From Lachnospiraceae bacterium (lineage in GTDB: Bacteria > Bacillota > Clostridia > Lachnospirales > Lachnospiraceae), in the NCBI GenBank assembly GCA_017430085.1, contig JAFRNR010000009.1, positions 1-64,000 of the forward strand: a stretch of DNA of 64,000 bases, written 5' to 3'. Made by a program: the position numbers and the translations under genes. The first letter of the stretch is position 1. Every line of letters starts with the position of its first letter. Under the pieces are notes generated by a model. It was not told the DNA's origin. It made no database searches and worked only from the letters and a program-made list of their open reading frames with translations. Below, piece by piece: positions 41,814-50,750 of this stretch.

Positions 41814-41844
41814 GAGGGAAACCTTTTAAGGAGATGCGATCCTT

Positions 41845-43095
41845 ATGATCATCGGACAATTTACCGAATCTTATCCGCCCACGATCGATGGGGTGGGCGG
41901 TGTCGTCCATAATTACTGCAAAGAAATGACCCTCCGCGGCCACCGCTGCGTTTTTATCGGGCCGGACAATAAAAAAGTGGAAGCCCCGCAGGATTACGAA
42001 CTCATGCTGTACCGCAGCATCAAGCCGTCCTCCAAGGTGCCTTACCGGGTCGGTTTTCCCCAGATGCTGCCGGGCTTTAAATCCGAGATCCGGGAGATCC
42101 CGTTTGATGTCGTGCATGCGCACACCCCGTTCATGGCGGGCTGGTATGCGCGGGAAGTGGCCCGGGAGCGCGGGATCCCGCTGGTCGCGACGTTCCACAG
42201 CAAGTATTATGACGATATTTACCGGGCAACGCGGTCCAAATTCCTTTCCCGGAAAGTGGTCGACCGGATCGTCCGCTTCTATGAATCCTGCGACGAAGTC
42301 TGGACTGTCAACGAGCGGACGGCAATGGTGCTGAAGGAGTACGGCTACCGCGGCTCCATCGTGGTCATGCAGAACGGCATCGACCCGACGGAGGAGCGGA
42401 CGCTGGGCGACATCAGCGACCTGAACCTGCGGGAGGACGTGCCGCAGCTGCTGTTCGTGGGCCAGCAGGACTACAAAAAAGGGACCCGCCAGCTGATGGA
42501 CGCCTGCGGGATCCTGCATGAAGAGGGCTTCCCCTTCCAGCTGGTGATGGTGGGCGAGGGCCAGGACCAGATGGCGCTGGCCAAGCAGGCCGGGGCGCTC
42601 GGAATCGGCGACGACGTGATTTTCACCGGCAGGATCATGGACCGTGCGCGGCTGATGGCGATCTACAAAAACGCGGAACTGTTCGTGTTCCCGTCCGTCT
42701 ACGACAACGCGCCGCTGGTGGTGCGCGAGGCGGCCCTGGCGGGCACGCCGTCGCTGGTCGTGACGGGCAGCTGCGCGGCCGAGGGCATGGAGGACCGGGT
42801 CAACGGCTTCCTGTGCGACGGCACGGCGGAGGACATCGCCCGGAAGATCAAAGAGGCCCTGCCCGATGCGGAACGGGTGGGCCGGGAAGCGCACCGCACG
42901 ATCCCCGTCACCTGGAATAAGATCGGCGGCTATATCGAAGAACGGTACCGGAACTTGGTCGAGCGGAAAGAAGCGGAACAGGCGGCGGAAAACGCGGAAG
43001 ATGCAAAAGAAACGCCGGCAGAGGCGCCGGCGGAAGGAGAGGAAGGCGCGCCGGAAGAAGGAACGGAAAGCGCGCCGGAAGAAAAGGAAGAGTGA
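41845..43095 (+). CDS. GT4-family glycosyltransferase with acidic C-terminal tail
   Basis: A 416-residue GT-B transferase similar to bacterial alpha-glucosyl-diacylglycerol synthases: IIGQFTESYPPTIDGVGGVV, VVHAHTPFMAGWYAR, FHSKYYDDIY, and in the C-terminal lobe VGQQDYKKGTRQLMDA and ELFVFPSVYDNAPLVVREAA (the EX7E-like donor site). The last ~45 residues are low-complexity Glu/Ala/Pro (APAEGEEGAPEEGTE) and look disordered. It likely transfers a sugar from a nucleotide donor to a membrane lipid or polysaccharide. It is a single-gene unit. Confidence 0.88.
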   Translation: MIIGQFTESYPPTIDGVGGVVHNYCKEMTLRGHRCVFIGPDNKKVEAPQDYELMLYRSIKPSSKVPYRVGFPQMLPGFKSEIREIPFDVVHAHTPFMAGWYAREVARERGIPLVATFHSKYYDDIYRATRSKFLSRKVVDRIVRFYESCDEVWTVNERTAMVLKEYGYRGSIVVMQNGIDPTEERTLGDISDLNLREDVPQLLFVGQQDYKKGTRQLMDACGILHEEGFPFQLVMVGEGQDQMALAKQAGALGIGDDVIFTGRIMDRARLMAIYKNAELFVFPSVYDNAPLVVREAALAGTPSLVVTGSCAAEGMEDRVNGFLCDGTAEDIARKIKEALPDAERVGREAHRTIPVTWNKIGGYIEERYRNLVERKEAEQAAENAEDAKETPAEAPAEGEEGAPEEGTESAPEEKEE

Positions 43096-43111
43096 GCGGC
43101 GGGGCCGGCTG

Positions 43112-43801
43112 TCAGACCGGCGTCATGACGCCGTCCTTCAGGAGCCAGGCCGGTCCGCGGACTTCTTCGCGGCCGCCTTCGCAGAGCACGTAGCTCCCGT
43201 CCGGCAGCACCAGGATGGGCCGCGTGAAACTGTCCGGGAAGGCGACGTCCTCCATGATGCGGAGGCCGTCCAGCGTCAGATCCTTAATATCATAATAGTG
43301 CGGAAGCACGTTGATGTCCGTGAGGCCGAGACCCGGCAGGTAACGCTGAAATGCGGGGTCGACGGCCTCGCCTTCTTCTTCGGGCTGGGCGTAGACCGTG
43401 CCGGCGCAGTTCATGGTGCCGGCGCTGATGCCGATCAGCGCGCCGCCGTAATCCCGCAGCACGTCTTTCAGTCCGATCCGGTTGAAGTACCGGTTCTGCG
43501 TCGGCACGTGCCCGCCGGACAGGATGACCAGATCCGCCCCGCCGACGATCTCCGCCGCCCGCGCATCGTTCCGGTCGTCCAGCACCGTAAACTCCGTAAA
43601 AAAGAACCCCTCGCGCTTAAAGCAGTCCGCCGTCGACGCCCCGTACAGGTCCGTCACGTCGTGCGCCTCCGGATCCGAACACACAAACACGCCCTTCAGC
43701 CGCCTCGGCAGGCGTTTTTTTAATTCCGCGAGAAATCCGTTCGCGGGATCGATCCCCACCGTTTCCCGGTCCGTAAAACTGCTGGTCAAAAACAATGTCA
43801 T
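43112..43801 (-). CDS. Peptidase S51 (dipeptidase E-like)
   Basis: A 229-residue serine peptidase with a class I glutamine-amidotransferase-like fold. The nucleophile elbow GISAGTMNCAG carries the Ser; DLVILSGGHVPTQNRYF precedes it; and INVLPHYYDIKDLTLDG supplies a probable His. S51 enzymes cleave Asp-X dipeptides. It converges on the glycosyltransferase with a 16-base gap, and a hairpin (43815-43841) lies in its 5' leader. Confidence 0.85.
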   Translation of the reverse strand: MTLFLTSSFTDRETVGIDPANGFLAELKKRLPRRLKGVFVCSDPEAHDVTDLYGASTADCFKREGFFFTEFTVLDDRNDARAAEIVGGADLVILSGGHVPTQNRYFNRIGLKDVLRDYGGALIGISAGTMNCAGTVYAQPEEEGEAVDPAFQRYLPGLGLTDINVLPHYYDIKDLTLDGLRIMEDVAFPDSFTRPILVLPDGSYVLCEGGREEVRGPAWLLKDGVMTPV

Positions 43802-43814
43802 AGCGCGCTCCTTT

Positions 43815-43841
43815 TCTGACAGGGGGACGGTTCCTTTGTCA
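43815..43841. repeat. Family A hairpin in the S51 peptidase leader
   Basis: CTGACA-gggggacggttcctt-TGTCAG followed by ATTTTTAT. It contains the GGGGACGGTTCC core and lies 14 bases before the S51 start. Confidence 0.6.
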
Positions 43842-43852
43842 GATTTTTATTT

Positions 43853-43937
43853 GGGCTGATGAAACATCGGCCCCTGCGGCAGAGCCATGGGGGACGGTCC
43901 CGGGTGGCAGTGCCGGGAGGAACCGTCCCTCAGTGGC
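43853..43937. repeat. Family B then family A hairpins
   Basis: GGGCTGATG-AAA-CATCGGCCC (43853-43873) followed by CCATGGGGGACGGT ... AACCGTCCCTCAGTGG (43885-43936) around GGGTGGCAGTGCC. This is the same B-then-A order as at 38258-38350. Confidence 0.75.
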
Positions 43938-43999
43938 ATTATATCACCGGCTGTCCGGAGAATGCAATTCACTTTGACAGGGATGGAGTGCGATTCTTC

Positions 44000-44050
44000 T
44001 TGACAGGGACGGCATGAAAGAATACAATTAAAAGTGTCTCATATAAGACA
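44000..44050 (+). promoter_or_regulatory. Crp/Fnr gene promoter with dyad operator
   Basis: TTGACA (44000-44005) and TACAAT (44023-44028), 17 bases apart. TGTCT-N6-AGACA (44035-44050), the half-site layout of Crp/Fnr sites, overlaps the expected start site, so autorepression is likely. TTGACAGGGAYGG also occurs 26 bases upstream (43974-43986). Confidence 0.7.
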
Positions 44051-44064
44051 GAAATGGAAGAAAA

Positions 44065-44736
44065 ATGAAACAGGCCGATTTTATACTGGAAAAAGTTTCC
44101 CTGTTCCGCGGCGTATCGGAGGAGACCGTCCGGAATCTGCTGCGGACGGAGGGCTGCCGGAAGATCACCTATGAGAAAGGCGAATTCCTCTGCCGCAGCG
44201 GTCAGCCGCTGGACGGTCTGCTGCTGATCACGGGCGGCCGGGCGCAGGTGAAAAAGGGCGGCGTGCTGCTGCGCGACCTTACGGCCGGCGACGTGACCGG
44301 CGTGTCCGCCCTTTACAGCGGCGACACGCGGATGGAGACGGATATCCGGGCCGGGACCCGCGTGACCGCGCTGTTCCTCTCCCGCGATGCCATGACGGCG
44401 GCGCTGCAGAGCGATCCGCAGCTGGTCAGCAACTACATCGTGTTCCTGTCGACGCGCATCCGGTTCCTGAACGGGGTCATCCGCCGCTTCTCCGCCTCCG
44501 ACGCGACGAGGCGCCTGGCCGGCTATCTGCTGGAGCAAACGCAGGGGCAGGAGCAAACGCCTGGACCGGGCTCTCCGTTCCGCGCCACCCGCGCGGCGGA
44601 AGAACTGGGGATCAGCCGCGCCAGTCTGTACCGGGCCCTGGAGACTCTGCAGCAGGCCGGCTGCATCGAAAAGAAAGACCGCGGAATCGTGATCACGAAC
44701 GCGGAACGATTGCAGGAAGTACTTGATTTATCATAA
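44065..44736 (+). CDS. Crp/Fnr-family transcriptional regulator
   Basis: A 223-residue regulator: cyclic-nucleotide-binding-like beta barrel (~8-120; FRGVSEETVRNLLRTEGC, GEFLCRSGQPLDGLLLITGG), long dimer helix (~125-150) and C-terminal winged HTH (~165-223; TRAAEELGISRASLYRALET). There is no N-terminal Cys cluster of the FNR type. It lies 14 bases before the ABC importer operon, its likely target, and has a dyad in its own promoter. The ligand is unknown. Confidence 0.88.
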   Translation: MKQADFILEKVSLFRGVSEETVRNLLRTEGCRKITYEKGEFLCRSGQPLDGLLLITGGRAQVKKGGVLLRDLTAGDVTGVSALYSGDTRMETDIRAGTRVTALFLSRDAMTAALQSDPQLVSNYIVFLSTRIRFLNGVIRRFSASDATRRLAGYLLEQTQGQEQTPGPGSPFRATRAAEELGISRASLYRALETLQQAGCIEKKDRGIVITNAERLQEVLDLS

Positions 44737-44750
44737 AGAAGGAGATTCCC

Positions 44751-45812
44751 ATGAAAAAGATCATTGCTCTGTTACTGGCTTTAGCCTTGTTGCTGACCGC
44801 CTGCGGCGGCAATACGCCGGCGACGGAACCGGCCACCACGACCCCGTCCGCCACGGCTCCCGCGCCTGAAACCACCCCGGCGCCTCCCGATACCGCCCCG
44901 GACAAAGAAACCGTCCGCCTGGGCCTCCTCGCCGGCCCCACCGGCATGGGCGCCGCCAAACTGCTGCAGGACAGCGCCGACGGCAAAACGGCCAATATCT
45001 ACCAGCACACGCTGTTCAACGCGCCGGACCAGATCACGGCCAAGATCATCAGCGGCGAGCTGGACATCGCGGCCGTGCCGACCAATCTCGCGGCCGTCCT
45101 GTATCAGAAAACGAAGGGCGGCGTGCAGCTGCTGGCCCTGAATACGCTGGGCGTCCTGCATCTGCTGACTGCGTCGGGCGAAACGGTCGCCTCCGTGGAG
45201 GATCTGAAGGGCAAGACCGTATATTCGTCCGGCCAGGCGGCCGTGCCGGAATACGTGCTGAACTACATCTTGGACAGCGCCGGCATCCCCGGCGAGGTGG
45301 AAGTGATCTATGAGGCGGAACACGATGCGGTGATCGCGGCGCTGGCGTCCGGCAAGGCGAAGATCGCCGTGCTGCCGGAACCCAAAGTGACGGCGGCGCT
45401 GATGCAGGTGGAGGGCCTGACCAAGGCGCTGGACCTGACCGAAGAATGGAACAAGGCCGCGGAAAAGGCCGGCAATAAGAGCGTCCTTTCCATGGGCTGC
45501 GTGGTGGTCCGGACGGAATATGCGGACGCGCACGAGACCGCGGTGAGCAAATTCCTGAGCGAATATGAGGCGTCCATCAACTATATGAAAGACGCTGCGA
45601 ATACGGACGCCGCGGCGGCTCTGTGCGAATCCTTCAGCATCATCCCCAAGGCGGCGGTGGCGAAAAAAGCCCTGCCCGGTTCCAACCTGTATTTTGCGGC
45701 CGGCGCGGAGATGAAGGCGCAGATCGCGCCGTTCTATGAAGTGCTGTTCGGCTTTGCCCCCGCTTCGGTGGGCGGCGCGCTGCCGGACGATGCGTTCTAT
45801 TATGGGAACTGA
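44751..45812 (+). CDS. ABC importer substrate-binding lipoprotein (NitT/TauT-like)
   Basis: A 353-residue lipoprotein: signal peptide with lipobox LLLTACGGN, a ~25-residue Thr/Pro/Ala linker, then a periplasmic-binding-protein type 2 fold (VRLGLLAGPTGMGAAKLLQD, ISGELDIAAVPTNLAAVLYQ, VEDLKGKTVYSSGQ, VYEAEHDAVIAALASGKAK). Relatives bind sulfonates, nitrate, thiamine precursors and similar small anions or amines. An AAGGAG site precedes it. The permease gene starts inside its end, so this is one ABC import system. Confidence 0.9.
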   Translation: MKKIIALLLALALLLTACGGNTPATEPATTTPSATAPAPETTPAPPDTAPDKETVRLGLLAGPTGMGAAKLLQDSADGKTANIYQHTLFNAPDQITAKIISGELDIAAVPTNLAAVLYQKTKGGVQLLALNTLGVLHLLTASGETVASVEDLKGKTVYSSGQAAVPEYVLNYILDSAGIPGEVEVIYEAEHDAVIAALASGKAKIAVLPEPKVTAALMQVEGLTKALDLTEEWNKAAEKAGNKSVLSMGCVVVRTEYADAHETAVSKFLSEYEASINYMKDAANTDAAAALCESFSIIPKAAVAKKALPGSNLYFAAGAEMKAQIAPFYEVLFGFAPASVGGALPDDAFYYGN

Positions 45813-46542
45813 GGCGGGAAAACTGAAAAAGACCGCAGCGGCCGCGGGCGTGGCCGCTTTCTGGCTGCTCGTCTGGCAGCTGCTGGCGATGCTGATCGGA
45901 AAAGATGTGGTGCTCTCGCCGCCGCTCACCGTGTTCCGGACGCTGGTCCGGCTGATGGGGACGGGAGAGTTCTGGCTGACGGTCGGCGCTACTTTTCTGC
46001 GCATTCTGTTCGGTTACGGGTTCGGTGCGGCGCTGGGGCTCGGCCTCGGGCTCGCGGCCTGGAAGAGCGGAATCGTGCGGCGGCTGCTGGCGCCGTTCAT
46101 GAGCGTCGTCCGGGCGACGCCGGTGGCGTCGTTCATCATCCTGCTGCTGTTCCTGGCGCGGAACCAGTGGATCCCGGTGATCATCGCGGCGCTGATGGTG
46201 ATGCCGCTCGTCTGGACCGCCTGTCTGCAGGGCATCGAAGAGACCGACGGCACGCTGCTGGAGATGGGGCGGGTGTTCGAACTGTCCCGCGGATGGCAGC
46301 TGCGCCATATTTACGGCCCGTCCGTGCGCGCGTTCCTGCAGCCCGCCGCGGTCTCGGGCCTGGGCCTGGCCTGGAAGGCCGGCGTAGCGGCGGAGGTGCT
46401 GGCCGCGCCGGAGCATTCGGTCGGCGGGATGCTGTACCGGGCGAAGATCTACCTGGAGAATCCGGAGATGCTGGCGTGGACGCTGTGCGTGGTCGCGGTG
46501 AGCATGGGGCTGGAGAGATGGCTGGCGCGGAAGCTGAAATGA
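45802..46542 (+). CDS. ABC importer permease (SsuC/TauC-like)
   Basis: A 246-residue membrane protein starting at ATG 45802, 11 bases before the binding-protein gene stops. About six helices are visible, with the EAA-type loop in ACLQGIEETDGTLLEMGRVF followed by GPSVRAFLQPAAVSGLGLAW, the ATPase-docking segment of this permease family. The first ~40 residues hold one helix. It pairs with the ATPase at 46607. Confidence 0.88.
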   Translation: MGTEAGKLKKTAAAAGVAAFWLLVWQLLAMLIGKDVVLSPPLTVFRTLVRLMGTGEFWLTVGATFLRILFGYGFGAALGLGLGLAAWKSGIVRRLLAPFMSVVRATPVASFIILLLFLARNQWIPVIIAALMVMPLVWTACLQGIEETDGTLLEMGRVFELSRGWQLRHIYGPSVRAFLQPAAVSGLGLAWKAGVAAEVLAAPEHSVGGMLYRAKIYLENPEMLAWTLCVVAVSMGLERWLARKLK

Positions 46543-46569
46543 AGCAGGCCGTTTGGCGGAAACAAAACC

Positions 46570-46590
46570 GGGCCGTTGAGACACCGGCCC
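46570..46590. repeat. Family B hairpin inside the ABC importer operon
   Basis: GGGCCGTTG-AGA-CACCGGCCC lies between the permease and ATPase genes, within what should be one transcript. Confidence 0.65.
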
Positions 46591-46606
46591 CGACGGAATT
46601 GATCGT

Positions 46607-47170
46607 ATGATACAGTGTGAACACATCGACAAATCATTTGACGGCAAGCCGGTCCTGCGGGACTTTTCGCACGCTTTCGCCCCGGACCGCGTGACCCTGC
46701 TGACCGGCCCGTCCGGCGCGGGCAAGACCACCCTGCTGCGGCTGCTGGCGGGCCTGGAGACGCCGGACCGGGGGCGGATCCTCCGCCCGGACGGCCTCCG
46801 CCTGCGCATGGTCTTCCAGGAAGACCGCCTGCTCCCCGGCCTGACCGTGTTGCGGAACGTGATGCTGGAGACCGGGCGCGAAGAGACCGCCCGCCGCCTG
46901 CTGCGCGAACTGGACCTCGAAGCGGAGGCCGCCTCCCGCCCGGACACCCTTTCCGGCGGCATGAAGCGCCGCGCCGCCGTTGCCCGCGCCCTGTGCGCGG
47001 AGCCGGACGTCCTTCTCCTGGACGAGCCCTTTAACGGCCTGGACGAAGCCCTGCGCCGCCGGACGGCCGCCCTGATCTTCCGCGAGATGCGCGGCAAATG
47101 CGTCGTCTGCGCCACGCATTACCCGGAGGAGCTCCGCGAATACGCGGACGAGATCACGGAGATCGGCTGA
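46607..47170 (+). CDS. ABC importer ATP-binding protein
   Basis: A 187-residue ATPase, shorter than the usual ~240. All motifs are present: Walker A GPSGAGKTT, Q-loop MVFQEDRLLPGLTV, signature LSGGMKRRAAVARAL, Walker B VLLLDEPFNGLD and H-loop CATHYPEEL. It matches SsuB/TauB-type importers and powers the permease 64 bases upstream. The C-terminal extension is missing, which is common in this family. Confidence 0.9.
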   Translation: MIQCEHIDKSFDGKPVLRDFSHAFAPDRVTLLTGPSGAGKTTLLRLLAGLETPDRGRILRPDGLRLRMVFQEDRLLPGLTVLRNVMLETGREETARRLLRELDLEAEAASRPDTLSGGMKRRAAVARALCAEPDVLLLDEPFNGLDEALRRRTAALIFREMRGKCVVCATHYPEELREYADEITEIG

Positions 47171-47289
47171 AAAACGCAGCCGCCGAAACGCGGCCGTCCG
47201 CATAAATGCTGCCGCCTGTGTAAAAAACATCGTTTGCATAAAAAACTCGAGCGCCCGCACAAAAACCATCATCGCCCGCCCCGTTTTGT

Positions 47290-47529
47290 GTTGACGCGGC
47301 CCGGCCCGTATGATACCATAATAAAACAATTATCCTGGACCCGCAGGAAGAAAGGAGGCAAAAAATAATGATCTTTACCGAGGTGACCAACGCTTAACTG
47401 AATACCGGCGCCTACCAGTGCGAGCAGGATGCCCCTCTGTTTTGGTGCGCCATTATTTGAGTAACTTTCGATATGTGGGAACCGCAGGAAGCAGCCACTG
47501 ACGAGAGCTGCCCGCTGCGGTATTTTTAT
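47290..47529 (+). promoter_or_regulatory. Attenuator-like leader with 9-codon uORF and terminator
   Basis: A promoter (TTGACG at 47293-47298 with TACCAT 17 bases on) starts a ~220-base leader. A strong ribosome site (AAAGGAGG) precedes a 9-codon frame at 47368-47397 encoding MIFTEVTNA. A hairpin GGCGC-ACCA/TGGT-GCGCC (47407-47451) and a terminator (ACCGCAG, AGCAGC / GCTGC, CTGCGGT then ATTTTTAT, 47481-47529) follow. GTGGGAACCGCAG at 47475-47487 resembles the T-box element AGGGUGGNACCGCG but is not an exact match. The gap 47171-47289 shows nothing else. Confidence 0.5.
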
Positions 47530-47548
47530 GCTTTCAAGGAGAAAACAA

Positions 47549-49297
47549 ATGTCTATACAACTGATCCCCGTCAATGACGATAACCGCGAGGCCGTCCTGG
47601 CCCTTTCCGTGCGCGACGACCAGCCCTTCGTTGCCTCCAACCAAGTATCCCTCCGCCAGGCCGCGGAGGCCGAAGAAGAAGCCCCCGGCGTGGCCCGTCC
47701 GTTCGCCATCTATGCGGACGGCCGGCCGGTCGGCTTCTGCATGTTCGCCGTGGATCCGGAAGACGACGACGAAGACGACCGGTATATCCTCTGGCGTTTC
47801 ATGATCGACAAGAACGAACAGGGCAAAGGCTACGGCCAGGCGGCCCTGGCCGAGATCATCCGTTATTTTAAGGAACTCGGCGCGGAACGGGTGCTGCTTT
47901 CCACCGAACCGGAGAACGAGCGGGGGCTCCACGTCTATCACAAAGCCGGCTTCGAAGAGACCGGATGCATCGACGACGGCGAGGCCGTGCTGCGCCTCTG
48001 GCTGAAGAAAACGACGAAAAAAGAGAGGGAGACCTTCCGGTGGTACGGCGTCAACGTGAAGGAACGCCTGAAGATCCGGAAGAAAGACGGCTACGGCGTG
48101 AGCATGGCGCTCTATGACGGTGAGATCTGGGGCACCTACTGCGCCGGCAGCGGCCGCTTCGGGCAGGACTTCCCGGTGAATCCGGACATGCTCTTCCAGG
48201 CGGGGTCCGTCTCGAAGCCGATGTTTGCCCTGACGCTCCTGCGCTATGCGGACAAGGGCCTCATCGATCTGGACGCGGACATCTCCGGCCTCGTGCCGGA
48301 ATACGTGAAAAAGGGTCCGATGACCTTCGCCGCGCTGCTTTCCCATACGGCAGGCTTCAATCTGCACGGCTTCCCGGGCTATCCCGTATCTCACGAGGCG
48401 ATGACGCTGGAAGACGTGCTGGACGGCAAGGGGATCACTCCGAAGCTCCGCCGGATCCGCCCTTACGGAAAGCAGTTCATGTACTCCGGCGGCGGGACGA
48501 CGCTGGCCGAGCTTGCCTTTACCCGCCTCACAGGCGCGACGCTGCGCGAGGCCTTCCAGAAAGAAGTTGCCGAGCCGCTGGGCTTAAAGCGGAGCGGATT
48601 CTTCCAGCCGCTGGATGAGGATCTGGTCGAAAACGCCGCGTTCGGCGGCAAGCTGGGTCTTAAGGAAGACCGTGAGCACGGCTATCACTATTATCCCGAG
48701 CAAGCGGCGGCCGGCTTCTGGACGACGCCGACGGAGCTCGTCAAGATCGGCCTCGCCCTCTCGAAGAGCTACCGCGAAGGCGGCTTCCTGAAGAAGAAGA
48801 CCGCCCGGCGCATGCTGACGCCGGTGATGGAGGGCGAATCTTACGGCCTCTGCGTGGAGCAATATCGGGGCGACATGGGTTACCACGGCGGCTGCAACGA
48901 GGGCTTCCTGACGGAGTGGTGGTTCTCGCTGCGAGAGGACCTGTGCGTCGCCAGCATGCTCAACCGCTCCGGCGACGAGATCGACTGGAAGCACACCTAT
49001 ACCGCGCTGGCGCTGTTCCAGAATGCGGAGGAAGACCTGGCCGACGAACCGTCCAGACGGACCCTGAAATCATACTGCGGCAAGTATGAGCATCCCGAAA
49101 ACGCAGATTTCTGCATCGACGAGGTTTTCCTGGACGACGAAAAGCTCTATGCGAAAATCGTGGACGAAGGGGAGGAAAAGGTCTTTGAGCTCTATCCCAT
49201 CGGGAAAAAGACCTTCGGCCGCAAGGGCGGCTTCCTCAAAGTCGTCTTCGGCAAGGATTGCCTGACGGTCGACGGAGTTACCTGCAAAAAACTGTAA
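47549..49297 (+). CDS. GNAT acetyltransferase fused to a serine hydrolase (class C beta-lactamase fold)
   Basis: A 582-residue fusion starting at ATG 47549 behind AAGGAG. Residues 1-~150 form a PaiA/SpeG-like N-acetyltransferase with the acetyl-CoA loop EQGKGYGQAALAEII. Residues ~165-500 form a serine-hydrolase domain with SVSK (nucleophile Ser and Lys) and, where YxN is expected, YSGGG, so the second motif is altered. A ~70-residue C-terminal domain (GKYEHPENADFCIDEVF) is shared with the next gene. There is no signal peptide, so it is cytoplasmic, unlike true beta-lactamases. Confidence 0.82.
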   Translation: MSIQLIPVNDDNREAVLALSVRDDQPFVASNQVSLRQAAEAEEEAPGVARPFAIYADGRPVGFCMFAVDPEDDDEDDRYILWRFMIDKNEQGKGYGQAALAEIIRYFKELGAERVLLSTEPENERGLHVYHKAGFEETGCIDDGEAVLRLWLKKTTKKERETFRWYGVNVKERLKIRKKDGYGVSMALYDGEIWGTYCAGSGRFGQDFPVNPDMLFQAGSVSKPMFALTLLRYADKGLIDLDADISGLVPEYVKKGPMTFAALLSHTAGFNLHGFPGYPVSHEAMTLEDVLDGKGITPKLRRIRPYGKQFMYSGGGTTLAELAFTRLTGATLREAFQKEVAEPLGLKRSGFFQPLDEDLVENAAFGGKLGLKEDREHGYHYYPEQAAAGFWTTPTELVKIGLALSKSYREGGFLKKKTARRMLTPVMEGESYGLCVEQYRGDMGYHGGCNEGFLTEWWFSLREDLCVASMLNRSGDEIDWKHTYTALALFQNAEEDLADEPSRRTLKSYCGKYEHPENADFCIDEVFLDDEKLYAKIVDEGEEKVFELYPIGKKTFGRKGGFLKVVFGKDCLTVDGVTCKKL

Positions 49298-49311
49298 AAA
49301 AGAAGGAAATC

Positions 49312-50721
49312 ATGATGGATAAAAAAGCATTGATAGAAACCATGGCCCGGGAGTCGTTCGAAAAGGGCGGCTTCAACGGAGCCTGGCTTTACGCGGAGAA
49401 CGGGGCGGTCGTGTCGAAAGGCACGGCCGGCTTCCGGGATCCCGAAGGCACGCAGCTCATCACGGAGGACACCATTTTCCAGCTGGCCTCCGTCAGCAAG
49501 CAGTTTACGGCGGCCGCCGTCATGCTTGCCGTGCGGGAAGGCCTGTTCGGTCTGGAGGACGAGATCACGGCGTTCTTCCCGGAACTGGCCGCCTATAAAG
49601 GCGTGACGGTCCGTCACCTGCTCACCCACACCGGCGGCGTACCCGATTACTTTGATGACGCGGACTGGTTCATCGATCTCTGGAAGAAAGAAAACCGGGT
49701 CCCGGGCAACGACGAGGTCCCGCGCTTCCTGTGCGAGACCAAACTGAAGCCGGAATTCGCTCCGGGCGAAAAATTTTCCTACTCCAACACCGGCTACAAC
49801 CTGCTCGCCCTCCTCGTGGAGCGGCGCGCCGGCGTCCCGTATGAAGAATTCCTGCAGCGGAACATTTTCGACCCCGCGGGCATGACGTCCACCCGCTGCT
49901 GCCATATCCGCCGGGACGGCATCCCATTCGAGAACTTCGCCCGCGCGACGGTGCTCGAGGATGACGGAACGCCCGCGGCCGACGTGGATTCCGAGGACAG
50001 CCGGGACGTCATCGCTTTCGACGGCGTGAACGGCGACGACTACGTATACACCAACCTCTCCGATCTGCTGACCTGGGACCGGGTGCTGCGCGAGGGCAAA
50101 GTGCTGACCCCGGAGGAGCAGCAGCTCATGTATACGCCGGTGCAGCTTTCCGGCGGTGAGTCCTATGACGATGGGGACGGGGAAGGCTACGGCTTTGGCT
50201 GGAGCGTCATCCGCGATCCGTCGTTCGGGCTCATCGTCTGCCACAGCGGCGGCATGCCGGGCGTGCACACCTGGTTCGAGCGCTTCATCGACGCGGACCG
50301 TATGCTGGTGATCCTCTGCAACCGCGAAGAGGAGGACGCGAGAGCGCACGCGGGCTTTTACGACGGCCTGCGGGAGATCGCAAGGGACCGGGAGCCGAAA
50401 CCCATCGTGACCATCGAAGAGATCGCCCTCAAGGATCCGGACAAGTCGAAGTGGGAGAGTTTCTGCGGCAAGTACGAACACCCCGAAGACGCCGATTTCA
50501 TCATTGACGAGGTCTGGCTCGCGGACGGCGAGCTGTACGCCAGAGCGTTCGACGATGACGGCGACGAACTGAAATTCCGCCTCTATCCGATCGGCGAGGA
50601 CCAGTTCGGCCGCAAAGCCGGGATGGTGAAACTGACCTTCGGCGACGGCTGCGTGACGTACATCGATACCACCTGCCGGAAACTGGCGGAACAGGCCGCG
50701 GACCGGGAACCGGCGGAATGA
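49312..50721 (+). CDS. Serine hydrolase, class C beta-lactamase family
   Basis: A 469-residue paralogue of the hydrolase half of the preceding gene. SVSK (nucleophile), YSNTGYN (complete YxN) and HSGGMPG (KTG/HxG box) are all present, so it should be active. The C-terminal domain (GKYEHPEDADFIIDEVWLAD) matches that of the neighbour. No signal peptide is seen. ATGs at 49312 and 49315 are possible, behind AGAAGGAA. It may be a cytoplasmic esterase or peptidase. Confidence 0.88.
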   Translation: MMDKKALIETMARESFEKGGFNGAWLYAENGAVVSKGTAGFRDPEGTQLITEDTIFQLASVSKQFTAAAVMLAVREGLFGLEDEITAFFPELAAYKGVTVRHLLTHTGGVPDYFDDADWFIDLWKKENRVPGNDEVPRFLCETKLKPEFAPGEKFSYSNTGYNLLALLVERRAGVPYEEFLQRNIFDPAGMTSTRCCHIRRDGIPFENFARATVLEDDGTPAADVDSEDSRDVIAFDGVNGDDYVYTNLSDLLTWDRVLREGKVLTPEEQQLMYTPVQLSGGESYDDGDGEGYGFGWSVIRDPSFGLIVCHSGGMPGVHTWFERFIDADRMLVILCNREEEDARAHAGFYDGLREIARDREPKPIVTIEEIALKDPDKSKWESFCGKYEHPEDADFIIDEVWLADGELYARAFDDDGDELKFRLYPIGEDQFGRKAGMVKLTFGDGCVTYIDTTCRKLAEQAADREPAE

Positions 50722-50750
50722 CCCGGGCGGCTGTTGAAAAAGGGGAAACC

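Noticed and set aside
41317-42894. 525-codon minus-strand frame including the receiver gene
   Set aside because: Only the last 123 codons look like a protein (receiver); the upstream part is antisense to the glycosyltransferase.
47470-47529. Confident T-box riboswitch call
   Set aside because: The key UGGN segment reads with an extra A and no specifier stem could be identified by eye, so it is reported only as T-box-like.
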